A stretch of 64,000 nt of DNA from Rhizobium sp. R634 (GTDB lineage: Bacteria > Pseudomonadota > Alphaproteobacteria > Rhizobiales > Rhizobiaceae), in contig NZ_LOKW01000012.1 of assembly GCF_002211305.1 (NCBI RefSeq), positions 186,001 through 250,000 on the forward strand, written 5' to 3'. Positions 1 through 10,004 of this stretch are shown here, piece after piece. A model generated the notes under the pieces. It saw only the letters and a program-made list of their open reading frames with translations. It was not told where the DNA came from and searched no databases. The translations under genes and the position numbers were made by a program. Each line of letters begins with the position of its first letter. Position 1 is the stretch's first letter.

Positions 1-613
1 AGCGCGGATCCTCGTTTCCGGTCAAGCGCCGCTGGGCGAGATCGAGATTGCCGATGATGATCGCCAGCATGTTGTTGAAATCATGGGCAACGCCGCCCGT
101 CAGCTGGCCGATCGTCTCCATCTTCTGCAGCTGGCGCACCTGTGCCTGAGCGGCGGCATTCTCTTCCATTTCATGCCTGAGCTCAGCGGTACGCTGTGCC
201 ACAGTCTCTTCCAGGCGTTCGTTGAACGTATTGAGTTCGTCGCGAAGGCGGCTCTGCCTGGAATGAGAGACGATGATCATTTCCATCAGGCCGATGATGA
301 TAACAGCATTGATGAGATAGGTCGAAAGGCCGACCCATTGCCCGGCACTGACGGGCCAGAAGACATCGTGCGGCTCGACGAAGAATTGCTGGACGATGAA
401 ACAGGCGAGCATGGCCGCGACAAGGCCGGGGCCCGCGCCGCCGATGAAGCTCGCGAACAAGATCGCCGGAAGGAAACTCAGGAAAGGAAAACCGGAAAGA
501 TAATCGCTGGCGGCGAGCCTCAGAAGAAACGTCAATCCAACCGCGGCGAAAGCCAGCGGATATGTAAAAGCGGGCCTCTGACGCAACCAGTCCGTGGCAC
601 TCAGCAAATCCAT
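1..613 (-). CDS. Sensor histidine kinase, DUF4118 membrane type (3' end outside window)
   Basis: This is the N-terminal 204 residues of a membrane histidine kinase that runs off the left edge. It starts MDLLSATDWLRQ and has about four hydrophobic segments (residues 15-115), resembling the KdpD-like DUF4118 module. A coiled linker (about 120-170) follows, then the H-box GGVAHDFNN with its phosphoacceptor histidine. The H-box type is that of HWE/PAS-style hybrid kinases, but the ATPase domain is not visible. It diverges from the receiver gene at 779, which makes the two a plausible pair. The signal it senses cannot be read from the sequence. Confidence 0.8.
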   Translation of the reverse strand, partial: MDLLSATDWLRQRPAFTYPLAFAAVGLTFLLRLAASDYLSGFPFLSFLPAILFASFIGGAGPGLVAAMLACFIVQQFFVEPHDVFWPVSAGQWVGLSTYLINAVIIIGLMEMIIVSHSRQSRLRDELNTFNERLEETVAQRTAELRHEMEENAAAQAQVRQLQKMETIGQLTGGVAHDFNNMLAIIIGNLDLAQRRLTGNEDPR

Positions 614-778
614 TCCAGACTCTTCCCTCCGCTTCGACACCGGCATTCCAGCTTTTACACATCGAATTTCGCCCGGCAATATGCAGTTTCTCGCACTGCC
701 GGGCCGGACGTCTTGACGAGCCGCACAAGCAGTCCACATATCTCCATGCCCGGCAAGGGAAATGGGTGGACGGGAATC

Positions 779-1123
779 ATGAAAGACATATTCATCGTCG
801 AAGACGATGCTCTGATCGCCATGCTGCTCGAGGATATGCTCGGCGACCTTGGCTACCGGGTCTGCGCGAGCGCCCCTGATCTGGAACGGGCGCTGGCAAC
901 CGCCAAAGACTCGGAATTCGATGCCGCGATCCTGGACGTCTCCCTTGCCGGCCACAGCTCACTGCCCGTCGCAAAGCTGCTCGACGAACGCGGCAAACCC
1001 TATCTCTTCGCAACCGGGTATGGCAGTGCGCCGGAAGGCAGCGCAGGCACGCTGCCCGTCTTGCGTAAACCCTTCCAGCTCAGCGAGCTCGAAGAGGCGA
1101 TGAAGCGGCTGACCGCAGCCTAA
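779..1123 (+). CDS. Single-domain response regulator (CheY-like receiver)
   Basis: The 114-residue protein is one receiver domain with no output domain. Near the N-terminus it has the acidic pair in VEDDALIA, then the phosphoacceptor aspartate in AAILDVSL, a conserved threonine in FATGYG, and the lysine in LRKPF. The ATG at 779 was chosen because the receiver fold begins there; the open frame upstream lies antisense to the kinase gene. It is divergent from the kinase at 1-613 and probably receives phosphate from it, or acts in a phosphorelay. Confidence 0.85.
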   Translation: MKDIFIVEDDALIAMLLEDMLGDLGYRVCASAPDLERALATAKDSEFDAAILDVSLAGHSSLPVAKLLDERGKPYLFATGYGSAPEGSAGTLPVLRKPFQLSELEEAMKRLTAA

Positions 1124-1132
1124 ACTTCCTGC

Positions 1133-1675
1133 TCAGCGCACCTGATCGAGCAGACGCTTGCATTCCAGGAGATCGTAAAGCGCCTCCTGCAGCAGCGCCC
1201 TGTCTTCCTTGCCGACGCTCGACTTGCCGATCGAAACCTCAGGCTGATCGTCGTCTCCGGCGACGAAGTTGAAGAAGCGGCGGGTGATCGGCGGCTTGGC
1301 GCGCCCGACGATCTGATCTTCCTCGGCCATGCCTACTCTCGGTTCGCCGGCGCCCGCATCCTGCACGCCCGACGCAAGTGCCTCGACACTGGCGAGATCG
1401 CCATGGCCAACGGCGACGACGAACTTGTTGCCGTTGGTCTTCAGAAGCTTCTGCACACCCTTGATCGTATAGCCGTGATCATAGAGGAGATGCCGGATGC
1501 CCTTGAGGAGATCCACGTCCTCCGGCCGATAATAACGACGGCCGCCGCCGCGCTTCATCGGCTTGATCTGGGGAAAGCGCGTTTCCCAGAAGCGCAGCAC
1601 ATGCTGCGGCAGATCAAGATCGTCTGCAACTTCGCTGATGGTGCGAAAGGCATCGGGGCTCTTGTCCAACGTCAT
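1133..1675 (-). CDS. MerR family transcriptional regulator
   Basis: A 180-residue protein with an N-terminal MerR winged helix (about residues 11-80), including [17 protein letters not shown] and the wing [12 protein letters not shown]. The C-terminal half is low-complexity and lacks the metal-binding cysteines of metal-sensing MerR proteins, so the effector is unknown. It lies downstream of ihfA on the same strand, about 150 bp away. Rhizobia commonly have plsX-fabH-ihfA-merR in this order, so it probably belongs to that transcription unit, possibly with its own promoter. Confidence 0.88.
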   Translation of the reverse strand: MTLDKSPDAFRTISEVADDLDLPQHVLRFWETRFPQIKPMKRGGGRRYYRPEDVDLLKGIRHLLYDHGYTIKGVQKLLKTNGNKFVVAVGHGDLASVEALASGVQDAGAGEPRVGMAEEDQIVGRAKPPITRRFFNFVAGDDDQPEVSIGKSSVGKEDRALLQEALYDLLECKRLLDQVR

Positions 1676-1824
1676 ACTGCTACGTGACCTCGCGGCTCAA
1701 TCCAACGGCGACTCATCATATTTCAAAGGTTTGGCGCCGACAATTCAAGTCATGTCTTGACGTTGCGCACAACCAAGGACAGCGCGAGAGGAAAAAACTG
1801 CCGTTGGGAAACGGGAAGCGGCGA

Positions 1825-2163
1825 TCAGGAGGCCGGGTTTTGCGGCTTCAGCTTGACCTTGCGGGCGACATGCGCCTTGAGGATGCGCGTCTTCAGGACG
1901 TTCGAGGCCTTGAAGGTCATTACGCGGCGGGGAGAAATCGGAACCTCTTCGCCGGTCTTCGGGTTACGACCGATCCGCTCGTTCTTGTCACGCACCTGGA
2001 AGGTCGCGAAGGAGGAAAGTTTCACGGTTTCGCCACGCACGATGGCGTTGCAAATTTCATCGATGACGGTTTCGACCAATTCGGCGGATTCGGTCCGGGA
2101 AAGCCCTACCTTTCGGAAAACGGATTCCGCCAGGTCTGCTCGCGTCACTGTTTTTCCCGTCAT
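1825..2163 (-). CDS. ihfA: Integration host factor subunit alpha
   Basis: A 112-residue DNA-bending protein of the HU/IHF family. It carries the intact beta-arm signature, with [15 protein letters not shown] followed by RRVMTFKAS. As a heterodimer with IHF-beta it would bend DNA at promoters and recombination sites. The start at 2163 ([14 protein letters not shown]) is preferred over an ATG 15 bp upstream because a GGGGAA-type ribosome site sits between the two. It is downstream of fabH on the same strand. Confidence 0.95.
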   Translation of the reverse strand: MTGKTVTRADLAESVFRKVGLSRTESAELVETVIDEICNAIVRGETVKLSSFATFQVRDKNERIGRNPKTGEEVPISPRRVMTFKASNVLKTRILKAHVARKVKLKPQNPAS

Positions 2164-2269
2164 GGTTTCCCCGCCCATTACAAAATATTTTGTGAAAGCG
2201 AACGAAGAGTATTTGTCTTGCGCCTTACGGTCAAGCTCTTGTTCGCCGCCAGTTTTTTAGGATTCTTGC

Positions 2270-3241
2270 CTACCAGCGCAGCAAAACTGCGCCCCAGGTG
2301 AAACCGCCGCCCATGGCTTCGAGCATCACGAGATCGCCTTTCTTGATGCGGCCGTCGCCGGCAGCGGTCGCAAGGGCGAGCGGGATCGACGCGGCCGACG
2401 TATTACCATGCAGGTCGACGGTGACGACGACCTTCTCCGCGGCGATGTTCAGCTTCTTCGCAGAGCCGTCGATAATGCGCCGGTTGGCCTGATGCGGCAC
2501 CAGCCAGTCGAGGTCGTCGGCGGTCGTGCCGGTCGAATCGAAAGCAGCCTGGATGACATCGGTGATCATGCCGACGGCGTATTTGAAGACCTCGCGGCCC
2601 TCCATCCGCAGCTTGCCGACGGTTCCCGTGCTCGACGGTCCGCCATCGACATAAAGCTTGTCCTTGTGCGAGCCATCGGAGCGCAGATGCGCCGTCAGCA
2701 CGCCGCGATCGGCAGACGTGCCCTCGCCTTCGGCCGCTTCAAGCACGATCGCGCCGGCGCCATCGCCGAAGAGCACGCAAGTGGTGCGGTCGTTCCAGTC
2801 GAGGATACGCGAAAAAGTTTCGGCACCGATGACCAGAACGCGCTTTGCAAGGCCGCCGCGGATATAGGCGTCCGCAGTCGTGACCGCATAGACGAAACCG
2901 GTGCAGACGGCCTGAACGTCGAAGGCGAAGCCGTGGCTCATGCCGAGACGGTTCTGGATGTTGACCGACGTCGCCGGAAAGGTGTTGTCGGGCGTCGAGG
3001 TGGCGCAGATGATGAGATCGATATCCGCCGGCGTCAGCCCGCCATTGGCAAGGGCTGCGCGTGCGGCAGCTTCGCCCAGCGAAGCCGTCGTCTCGTCATC
3101 GCCGGCAACGTAACGCTGGCGGATGCCGGTGCGCTGGACAATCCATTCGTCCGATGTATCGACGATGGCCTCCATGTCACGATTGGTCATCACGCGCTTC
3201 GGAAGCGCGGCTCCGAATCCGCGAACCACTGAACGGATCAT
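2270..3241 (-). CDS. fabH: 3-oxoacyl-ACP synthase III (KAS III)
   Basis: FabH condenses acetyl-CoA with malonyl-ACP to begin fatty acid synthesis. The Cys-His-Asn triad is visible: Cys in [10 protein letters not shown], His in [10 protein letters not shown] and Asn in [11 protein letters not shown]. From [10 protein letters not shown] the protein is 323 residues, the usual length. An in-frame ATG 24 bp further up (3265) would overlap plsX by four bases. It is probably co-transcribed with plsX upstream and ihfA downstream, linking membrane lipid initiation steps. Confidence 0.96.
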   Translation of the reverse strand: MIRSVVRGFGAALPKRVMTNRDMEAIVDTSDEWIVQRTGIRQRYVAGDDETTASLGEAAARAALANGGLTPADIDLIICATSTPDNTFPATSVNIQNRLGMSHGFAFDVQAVCTGFVYAVTTADAYIRGGLAKRVLVIGAETFSRILDWNDRTTCVLFGDGAGAIVLEAAEGEGTSADRGVLTAHLRSDGSHKDKLYVDGGPSSTGTVGKLRMEGREVFKYAVGMITDVIQAAFDSTGTTADDLDWLVPHQANRRIIDGSAKKLNIAAEKVVVTVDLHGNTSAASIPLALATAAGDGRIKKGDLVMLEAMGGGFTWGAVLLRW

Positions 3242-3261
3242 ATTCGATTGAACCCCGTAGC

Positions 3262-4308
3262 TCATGCCGCTTCCGGGCCTATGGGAGGCAGCCGCTTGGC
3301 ATGATATTTCTTAAGATCGTTTTCTATTTTCTGATTGAGGCCGTTCTTAGCCATGTCGTAGCCGACTTCGATGGCGGCGGCGATGCCTTCGGCATTCGCT
3401 CCGCCATGACTCTTGATGACGATGCCGTTCAGGCCGAGAAACACGCCGCCATTGACCTTGCTCGGATCGAGCTTCTCGCGAAGCATGTCGAAGGCGCTCT
3501 TGGCAAAGAGGTAGCCGATGCGGGCAAGCAGCGTGCGCGACATTGCCGCACGCAGATATTCGGCGATCTGTTTGGCCGTGCCTTCGGCGGTCTTCAGCGC
3601 GATATTGCCGGAAAAGCCTTCGGTGACGACGACGTCGACCGTGCCCTTGCCGAGGTCGTTACCCTCAACGAAGCCGGAATATTCGAGCGAATCGATGTTC
3701 GCCTCGCGCAGAAGCCGGCCGGCTTCCTTGACCTCTTCCTGGCCCTTCACTTCCTCGACGCCGACGTTCAGAAGGCCGATCGTCGGGCGCTCGATCTCGA
3801 AAAGCGCGCGTGCCATGGCGCCGCCCATCAGGGCGAAATCCATCAGTTGCTGCGCATCGGCGCCGATCGTCGCGCCGACATCGAGCACGATGCTCTCGCC
3901 CTTCAGCGTCGGCCAGATTGCCGCGATCGCCGGGCGCTCGATGTTGGCCATGGTGCGAAGACAGAACTTCGCCATCGCCATCAGAGCGCCGGTATTGCCG
4001 GCAGAAACCGCGACGTCGGCATCACCCGTCTTCACCGCCTCGATCGAACGCCACATGGTGGAGATATAGCGGCCGCGGCGCAGCGCCTGGCTCGGCTTCT
4101 CCTCCATGCTGACCGCCAGCTCGCAATCGTGAAAGACCGATTTTTCCTTGAGTTTCTGGAACTTGGCGAGAACCGGTTCGCAATGTTCCTTGATGCCGTA
4201 GAAAACGAAGGAAATATCCGGATGCCTTTCCAGCGCCTTGGCGGCGCCGGGGATGACAACCTGGGGACCAAAGTCGCCACCCATGAGGTCGAGAGATATT
4301 CTGATCAC
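3262..4308 (-). CDS. plsX: Phosphate acyltransferase PlsX
   Basis: PlsX converts acyl-ACP and phosphate to acyl-phosphate for PlsY in phosphatidic acid synthesis. The 348-residue protein begins with the typical [12 protein letters not shown] segment and keeps the NTGALMA and [11 protein letters not shown] motifs. Length and start agree with the family. Its stop region touches the start of fabH, indicating translational coupling within plsX-fabH. A gap of about 100 bp separates it from the DUF177 gene upstream. Confidence 0.96.
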   Translation of the reverse strand: MIRISLDLMGGDFGPQVVIPGAAKALERHPDISFVFYGIKEHCEPVLAKFQKLKEKSVFHDCELAVSMEEKPSQALRRGRYISTMWRSIEAVKTGDADVAVSAGNTGALMAMAKFCLRTMANIERPAIAAIWPTLKGESIVLDVGATIGADAQQLMDFALMGGAMARALFEIERPTIGLLNVGVEEVKGQEEVKEAGRLLREANIDSLEYSGFVEGNDLGKGTVDVVVTEGFSGNIALKTAEGTAKQIAEYLRAAMSRTLLARIGYLFAKSAFDMLREKLDPSKVNGGVFLGLNGIVIKSHGGANAEGIAAAIEVGYDMAKNGLNQKIENDLKKYHAKRLPPIGPEAA

Positions 4309-4406
4309 GCGTCCCTGATCCTTCTTTCCGCCGAGGGCGAAATTTCGGCCAAAATACCGGTTTTGGCGTCCCTTACAACTGAATTATATCAAATGCCAGA
4401 GGCGCT

Positions 4407-4961
4407 TCAGTCCTTTTTCCAATCCTTGAGGACCGCGAAAGCGGAGGGCTTTTTGTCGTTCTCGCCGCTATCCTCGATATGGCCAGTGAACTCGACGCCG
4501 TGCTTGCGCGGATAGGGATCGATCGCAAGCGCGGCGAATTCTGCAACCACCTCGCCGGCATCGATCGTGTCGCCGACAAAGGTTTCCGGCAGATCCGGGC
4601 CATCGGGGTCGAGCAGCATCTCACCGGCGTCGTTGCCGGGCTGGCGGGCAAGCTTCGAACCGTCGGGCACAAAAATCTGCTCGAAACTCTCGTCGATGGC
4701 GGCGTCGACCGGTTCCAGCGTTACGACGCAGGACTGAACGATCTTCGCCTGCACGCGGCCCTTGACGCGCACGCCGTCGCGTTTCCAGCGGGCGATCTGC
4801 AGATCGGCGCGCAAATCATCGACGGAGACCACGCTCCAGGTCTCGGCAAGCGCCTTCAATTCGCTGGCATCCGCCTCGATATGGACCTCGACGGGATTGG
4901 CCGAGATGTGGCCGACCTTGACGTGATAGGAGAAGGGAACATCGTCCCGATCGTGTTTCAT
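4407..4961 (-). CDS. DUF177 / YceD-family protein
   Basis: A 184-residue protein of the YceD/DUF177 family, whose genes lie next to rpmF-plsX-fabH in many bacteria. Bacterial and plant relatives have been linked to 23S rRNA metabolism. The cysteine-bearing segment VQSCVVTLEPVDAAID and the acidic C-terminal region are typical. The start at 4961 (MKHDRDDVPFSYHV) was chosen over an upstream frame that runs into the neighbouring gene; GAAAGAG-type Shine-Dalgarno sequence precedes it. It lies 11 bp downstream of the bc1 chaperone gene, so the two are probably co-transcribed. Confidence 0.87.
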   Translation of the reverse strand: MKHDRDDVPFSYHVKVGHISANPVEVHIEADASELKALAETWSVVSVDDLRADLQIARWKRDGVRVKGRVQAKIVQSCVVTLEPVDAAIDESFEQIFVPDGSKLARQPGNDAGEMLLDPDGPDLPETFVGDTIDAGEVVAEFAALAIDPYPRKHGVEFTGHIEDSGENDKKPSAFAVLKDWKKD

Positions 4962-4972
4962 CGTTTCCTCTT

Positions 4973-5506
4973 TCAGGGGGCCGGCGGCAGCGTTGCCGAA
5001 CCGGTGGCGATCAGCTCTTCCGGAACGGCGGACAGATGGGCTTCGGCTGCTATCATCCATGCCGCGAGGCCGGACATGTCGGCCGGCGTCGCGGGCTCCG
5101 GGTAGATGTTGCGCTCAAGCGCGAGAGCGAGCGCTTCGGTATCGCCCGCATCCATCGCCTTCGAATAGGCTTCGAGCCGGCCGTAGAACATGCCGGCGAG
5201 CTTTTTCATGCGTTTCGGCACGCTATTGTCGCCGATGCCGAGTTCGCGGATCGAATAGTCGATATCCTGGAAGAAGGCGTCGACGATCTCCTGGGCGATC
5301 TCCTGGCCGCTGGTGGTGGAACCGCGCGTGCGGCGGAAAAACAGAATCATGGCGATCGACAGCATTTCGAAACGCCCCATGACCGTGTCCGGCACATTGA
5401 GGCCTTCGTAAAGCTCGGGCATTCGCGCGGCGGCCGTCAGCGTCGCATATTGCCGATCGACGATCGCCTGATTGTTGTTTTTCTTGCGGAAGAGCCCGAA
5501 GATCAT
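4973..5506 (-). CDS. Ubiquinol-cytochrome c chaperone (CBP3-like) family protein
   Basis: A 177-residue protein resembling the CBP3/UQCC1 domain, which helps assemble cytochrome bc1 in mitochondria and alphaproteobacteria. Visible hallmarks are ARMPELYEGLNVPDT near the start, FRRTRG and the FFQDIDYSIRELGIGD stretch. The start at 5506 (MIFGLFRKKNN) is chosen because residues upstream do not fit the family. It is divergent from bamE and upstream of the DUF177 gene. Confidence 0.85.
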   Translation of the reverse strand: MIFGLFRKKNNNQAIVDRQYATLTAAARMPELYEGLNVPDTVMGRFEMLSIAMILFFRRTRGSTTSGQEIAQEIVDAFFQDIDYSIRELGIGDNSVPKRMKKLAGMFYGRLEAYSKAMDAGDTEALALALERNIYPEPATPADMSGLAAWMIAAEAHLSAVPEELIATGSATLPPAP

Positions 5507-5749
5507 TGTTTTTTCCGGAAATGCCTCATTCTTCGCGCCGGCTGGCGTCTGGCCTTGTTGCATGATTTCGAAAGCTGGTTTACCGAAGCAGGCGCGAATT
5601 GCAATGCCGATCGTGGCCAGTTTCGGGACGGCGCCTTCAAGGTGTCAGCGAAACAAAATCGGGAAATTCGACCCGGAATGGCCACAATGGTTTTGCAGGA
5701 GGAAGCGTGTAAGGCCCCAAATGGCTGCTATCGACACTCAAGGGAGTAG

Positions 5750-6283
5750 ATGTCGTTGAAGAAACGGTATTTCAAGTCTGACATGAAATTCTTCAGCAGC
5801 GCGGCCATTGCCTTCATAATCGCCTCCACCACTGCTCTTTCGGGCTGCCAGACCGGCACCGTGCTCAATGGCGGATACGTCGCCGACCAGCAGTCGCTGA
5901 ACCTCGTTCCAGAAGGTTCGAGCCGCGAGCAGGCGCTGCTTTCGCTCGGCACCCCGTCGACGACGGCGACCTTTGACGGCGAAGTCTTTTATTACATCTC
6001 GCAGCGGCGCACGCGTTCGGTCGCCTTCCAGAAGCTGAAGGTCGTCGATCAGAGCGTTCTGGCGATCTATTTCGACAAGGACGGCGTCGTTAACCGCCGC
6101 GCCAATTATACGCTGCAGGACGGCAAGGTGTTCGACACGATCGGACGCGTCACGCCGACCGGCGGCAAGGAACTCACCTTCCTGCAGCAGATGCTCTCCG
6201 GCGGCAGCGCCGCAAGTGCGGCCCGCAGCCTGTTCGGCGGCGGCGCCGGCGGCACGCCGCAGAACCCGAGCAGCCTGCGCTGA
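5750..6283 (+). CDS. bamE: Outer membrane protein assembly factor BamE (SmpA/OmlA lipoprotein)
   Basis: A 177-residue lipoprotein with a hydrophobic signal peptide ending in the lipobox LSGC at about residue 32. The SmpA/OmlA fold follows, with VPEGSSREQALLSLGTPS and the FYYISQRRTR strand. It should be an outer-membrane-anchored component of the BAM complex that inserts beta-barrel proteins. The C-terminal extension (about 50 residues, rich in Gly, Ala and Ser) is longer than in E. coli and common in rhizobia. The gene is monocistronic, ending in a strong terminator shared with hppA. Confidence 0.9.
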   Translation: MSLKKRYFKSDMKFFSSAAIAFIIASTTALSGCQTGTVLNGGYVADQQSLNLVPEGSSREQALLSLGTPSTTATFDGEVFYYISQRRTRSVAFQKLKVVDQSVLAIYFDKDGVVNRRANYTLQDGKVFDTIGRVTPTGGKELTFLQQMLSGGSAASAARSLFGGGAGGTPQNPSSLR

Positions 6284-6301
6284 TCGGACAAGTTTCAAAC
6301 G

Positions 6302-6335
6302 AAAAAACCCGCCGGATCGCTCCAGCGGGTTTTTT
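6302..6335. terminator. Bidirectional rho-independent terminator between bamE and hppA
   Basis: An A6 tract, a GC-rich stem (ACCCGC pairing with GCGGGT) and a T6 tract make a terminator that works in both directions between two convergent genes. Confidence 0.85.
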
Positions 6336-6380
6336 CATGGTTGGGTATGGCACCGCGGCGAAGCACGGTGCCTGGAAGCA

Positions 6381-8519
6381 TTAACCGGCGAGAACGGCGA
6401 GCAGCAGAAGTGCCACGATATTGGTGATCTTGATCGCCGGGTTGACGGCGGGGCCGGCCGTGTCCTTGTAGGGATCGCCGACGGTATCGCCGGTCACGGA
6501 GGCCTTGTGCGCTTCCGAGCCCTTCATGTGACGCACGCCGTCCTTATCGACGAAACCATCCTCGAAGCTCTTCTTGGCATTGTCCCAGGCGCCGCCGCCC
6601 GATGTCATCGAGATGGCCACGAACAGACCATTGATGATGACGCCGAGAAGCGATGCGCCGAGGGCCGCGAAGGCCGAGGCCTTGGAGCCCGAGATCAGGA
6701 GCACGCCGAAATAAACGACGATCGGCGCCAGCACCGGCAGCAGCGACGGCACGATCATCTCGCGGATCGCGGCCTTGGTTAGAAGGTCGACGGCCTTGCC
6801 GTAGTCCGGCTTTTCCGTGCCCTGCATGATGCCGGGCTTGGCCTTGAACTGACGGCGCACCTCCTCGACGATCGAGCCGGCGGCCCGGCCGACGGCGGTC
6901 ATGGCGATGCCGCCGAACAGATAAGGGATCAGGCCGCCGAAAAGCAGGCCGGCGACCACATAGGGGTTCGACAGTTCGAAGGAGATCGTCCCGATATTGG
7001 CGAAGTAAGGATATTGGTCGCCATGGGCCGCGAAATATTGCAGGTCGTTGGCGTAGGCGGCGAAGAGCACCAGCGCGCCGAGACCGGCCGAACCGATCGC
7101 ATAGCCCTTGGTGACCGCCTTGGTCGTGTTGCCGACGGCGTCGAGCGCATCGGTCGACTTGCGCACCTCCGGCGGCAGATGCGACATCTCGGCGATACCG
7201 CCGGCATTGTCGGTGACCGGGCCGAAGGCATCGAGCGCAACGATCATGCCGGCAAGGCCGAGCATGGCGGTAACTGCGATGCCGGTGCCGAAGAGGCCGC
7301 CAAGCTGATAGGTGGCGAGAATGCCGCCGACGATGACGATAGCCGGCAGAGCCGTCGATTCCAGCGAGACGGCAAGGCCCTGGATGACGTTGGTGCCGTG
7401 GCCGGTCACCGACGACTGGGCGATCGAAACGACGGGGCGTTTGCCGGTGCCGGTGTAATATTCGGTGATAACCACGATCAGGGCGGTGACGACGAGGCCG
7501 ACGAGACCGCAGATGAAGAGGTTCGTGCCGGTAACGTCGGCGCCGGCGACGGTTCCGAGCGAGCCCCAGCCGACCGTCAGCGACGTGGCGGCGCCGAGAC
7601 CGATGATGGACAAGAGGCCGGTGACGATGAGGCCCTTGTAGAGCGCGCCCATGATCGAGCCGTTCGAGCCGAGCTTGACGAAGAAGGTGCCGATGATCGA
7701 GGTGATGATGCACGCGCCGCAGATCGCCAGCGGATAGATCATCGCCGACTGGAGGACCGGCGCACCGGCAAAGAAGATCGCGGCGAGAACCATGGTGGCG
7801 ACGACGGAGACCGCATAGGTCTCGAAAAGGTCAGCGGCCATGCCGGCGCAATCTCCGACATTGTCGCCGACGTTATCGGCAATCGTCGCCGGGTTGCGCG
7901 GATCGTCCTCGGGAATGCCGGCTTCGACCTTGCCGACGAGGTCGCCGCCGACATCGGCGCCCTTGGTGAAAATGCCGCCGCCGAGACGGGCGAAGATCGA
8001 GATCAGCGAGGCGCCGAAGCCGAGCGCGACCAGCGCATCGATGACTTCACGCGAGCCGCTTTCATGGCCAAGTCCGACCGTCAATATGGTGTAGTAGATG
8101 GAGACGCCGAGCAGCGCGAGGCCTGCCACCAGCATGCCGGTAATCGCGCCCGATTTGAAGGCGATGTCGAGGCCGGCGGAGAGGCTGGCGGAAGCCGCCT
8201 GGGCGGTGCGCACATTGGCGCGGACGGAGACGTGCATGCCGATGAAGCCGGCAGCGCCTGACAGTACGGCGCCGATCAGGAAGCCGATGGCGGCCGTGGC
8301 GGAAAGGAGAAGCCATGCCGCGATGAAAACAACAACGCCGACAAGGGCAATGGCCTTGTACTGGCGGGTCAGATAGGCCTGAGCGCCTTCGCGGATATAA
8401 CCCGCGATCTCCTGCATGCGGCTGTTGCCCTGATCGGCGGCAAGCACCGACCGGGTTGCCCAGGCGGCATACACCACCGAGAGCAGACCGCATGCAATTA
8501 CGCATAAAAGAATGGTCAT
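6381..8519 (-). CDS. hppA: K+-insensitive pyrophosphate-energised proton pump
   Basis: A 712-residue integral membrane pyrophosphatase with about 16 membrane segments that couples PPi hydrolysis to H+ translocation. The catalytic loops are present: [37 protein letters not shown] (19 residues) and [16 protein letters not shown]. The GNTTKA motif has lysine where K+-dependent enzymes have alanine, which marks the K+-independent class. The start at 8519 ([13 protein letters not shown]) is chosen because the membrane protein begins there. It lies 197 bp downstream of nusB and probably has its own promoter. Confidence 0.96.
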   Translation of the reverse strand: MTILLCVIACGLLSVVYAAWATRSVLAADQGNSRMQEIAGYIREGAQAYLTRQYKAIALVGVVVFIAAWLLLSATAAIGFLIGAVLSGAAGFIGMHVSVRANVRTAQAASASLSAGLDIAFKSGAITGMLVAGLALLGVSIYYTILTVGLGHESGSREVIDALVALGFGASLISIFARLGGGIFTKGADVGGDLVGKVEAGIPEDDPRNPATIADNVGDNVGDCAGMAADLFETYAVSVVATMVLAAIFFAGAPVLQSAMIYPLAICGACIITSIIGTFFVKLGSNGSIMGALYKGLIVTGLLSIIGLGAATSLTVGWGSLGTVAGADVTGTNLFICGLVGLVVTALIVVITEYYTGTGKRPVVSIAQSSVTGHGTNVIQGLAVSLESTALPAIVIVGGILATYQLGGLFGTGIAVTAMLGLAGMIVALDAFGPVTDNAGGIAEMSHLPPEVRKSTDALDAVGNTTKAVTKGYAIGSAGLGALVLFAAYANDLQYFAAHGDQYPYFANIGTISFELSNPYVVAGLLFGGLIPYLFGGIAMTAVGRAAGSIVEEVRRQFKAKPGIMQGTEKPDYGKAVDLLTKAAIREMIVPSLLPVLAPIVVYFGVLLISGSKASAFAALGASLLGVIINGLFVAISMTSGGGAWDNAKKSFEDGFVDKDGVRHMKGSEAHKASVTGDTVGDPYKDTAGPAVNPAIKITNIVALLLLAVLAG

Positions 8520-8716
8520 TTCGCTCTTTCCTCCCATAGGCCGGAGTTCACTCCTCCTCCGGCAGATACGCCGCCGACTCGCCTTCCTCTCCACAGAAAT
8601 GCACAGCTAAGCGGTGCGGAGATTGCGTGGTCGATCACGTGGCGTCAAGACCGCAACGGGCGAAAACCATTGCGGTACGAAGAAAGACGTAGGGAGATTG
8701 TTCGGCGGCTAAGAAC
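8520..8716. other. Intergenic region upstream of hppA
   Basis: This 197-bp gap between nusB and hppA probably holds the hppA promoter. A small inverted repeat (CCGGAG ... CTCCGG, about 8541-8562) lies just upstream of the hppA start and could be a hairpin in the leader. No gene was recognised; in many alphaproteobacteria thiL follows nusB, but it is absent here. Confidence 0.4.
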
Positions 8717-9199
8717 TTACTTCTTCGCCTCGCCGCGAACCTGCTTGGCGATGCGGTCGAGCACGGCGTTGACGAGCTTTGGCTCGTCGTCCTCGAAAAA
8801 GGCCTGCGCGATCTCGACATATTCGGTGACGATGACCGCCACCGGAACGTCCTTGCGGTCGGTCAGCTCGAAAACGCCCGCGCGCAGGATAGCGCGCACG
8901 GTGCTGTCGAGGCGGGACAAAGCCCAATCATCCTGCAGGGCCGCGGCAATCAGCGGATCGAGACGGATCTGATCGCGCACGACGCCGGAGACGATGGAGC
9001 GGAACCAGCCCGCGTCGGCCTTCAAATAGGTTGCGCCGTCGAGCTCCTGCCCGAGGCGGTGCGCTTCGTATTCGGCCACGATTTCCAGAACGCCCGTGCC
9101 GCCGACATCCATCTGATAAAGCGCCTGCACGGCAGCAAGACGAGCAGCGCCCCGCTGGTTCGCAGTCTTGACCGGCCGTTCCGTCTTGTCGTCGTTCAT
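8717..9199 (-). CDS. nusB: Transcription antitermination factor NusB
   Basis: A 160-residue all-helical RNA-binding protein that acts with NusE (S10) at boxA in rRNA antitermination. The N-terminal [16 protein letters not shown] is the classic NusB opening, and the C-terminal [19 protein letters not shown] segment matches the family. The start ATG lies 3 bp after the ribH stop, so the two are translationally linked, an arrangement widely conserved in bacteria. Confidence 0.96.
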   Translation of the reverse strand: MNDDKTERPVKTANQRGAARLAAVQALYQMDVGGTGVLEIVAEYEAHRLGQELDGATYLKADAGWFRSIVSGVVRDQIRLDPLIAAALQDDWALSRLDSTVRAILRAGVFELTDRKDVPVAVIVTEYVEIAQAFFEDDEPKLVNAVLDRIAKQVRGEAKK

Positions 9200-9202
9200 T
9201 CT

Positions 9203-9658
9203 TTAAGCACCCAGTTTCTGCTTCAGCTCGATCATCGTCAGAGCCGCGCGGGCGGCAAAGCCGCCCTTGTCCTTTTCCGAGCGGCGTGCACGCGCCCAGG
9301 CCTGTTCATCATTTTCCACGGTCAGGATGCCGTTGCCGATGGCAAGCGACTCGCTGACCGCGAGATCCATCAAAGCGCGCGAGGATTCGTTCGATACGAT
9401 ATCGAAGTGATAGGTCTCGCCGCGAATGACCATGCCGAGGGCGACATAGCCATCATAATGCGTGCCGCCATTGTCGTCCCCATCGAGCGACATGGCAATC
9501 GCCGCCGGAATTTCCAGGGCGCCGGGAACGGTGACCACCTCATAGGTGGCGCCGGCTTCCTTGAGCGCGAAGGTCGCGCCTTCGAGCAGCGCGTCGGCCA
9601 TGTCGTCGTAGAAGCGGGCTTCAACGATCAAAATATGGGGAGCGGTCTCTCTCGACAT
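9203..9658 (-). CDS. ribH: 6,7-dimethyl-8-ribityllumazine synthase
   Basis: RibH condenses 5-amino-6-ribitylaminouracil with dihydroxybutanone phosphate, the penultimate step of riboflavin synthesis. The 151-residue protein has VEARFYDD near the N-terminus, [11 protein letters not shown] for phosphate and substrate binding, and [14 protein letters not shown] with the catalytic histidine region. Length matches the family. It heads the ribH-nusB pair, while ribD and ribE lie 9 kb away beyond the plus-strand block. Confidence 0.95.
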   Translation of the reverse strand: MSRETAPHILIVEARFYDDMADALLEGATFALKEAGATYEVVTVPGALEIPAAIAMSLDGDDNGGTHYDGYVALGMVIRGETYHFDIVSNESSRALMDLAVSESLAIGNGILTVENDEQAWARARRSEKDKGGFAARAALTMIELKQKLGA

Positions 9659-10004
9659 GGTTCACCTTCGTTTCGCGGGACATTTTCCACTCGGCAGCCC
9701 GCGGTCAAAACATGCCTTCATCGGAATGGCAAGCAATTTCGCCCGATGCCGCAACGTGGAAAGAGGAAATATCCGCAAAGGGATAGCCGGAGGATCCGCG
9801 CGCAACAGGACAGGCCTTGAAAACCTGTTTTGCAGGATGCCTTGAAAACGGCAATTCGAAGGCAGTTTTCATGAACAATTTTTAATGGATTTTCAGTGGC
9901 TTAAGCCATTGAATCGCGAAAGGGCGAGCGCCAATTCCATGTCGTGACACCGACGATCCCCTGCAACGACAGCCGACCGTCAAAGCAGATGAAAGGATAT
10001 GATC
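9659..10004. other. Divergent intergenic region, ribH / secreted protein
   Basis: 346 bp with no convincing gene. It must contain the ribH-nusB promoter on the minus strand and the promoter of the gene at 10005. An 11-bp direct repeat, GCCTTGAAAAC, occurs at 9814-9824 and 9839-9849. An FMN riboswitch (RFN element) was looked for upstream of ribH, but its conserved blocks were not recognised. Confidence 0.5.

Noticed and set aside
9659..10004. FMN riboswitch upstream of ribH
   Set aside because: The conserved RFN blocks could not be found by eye on the minus strand.
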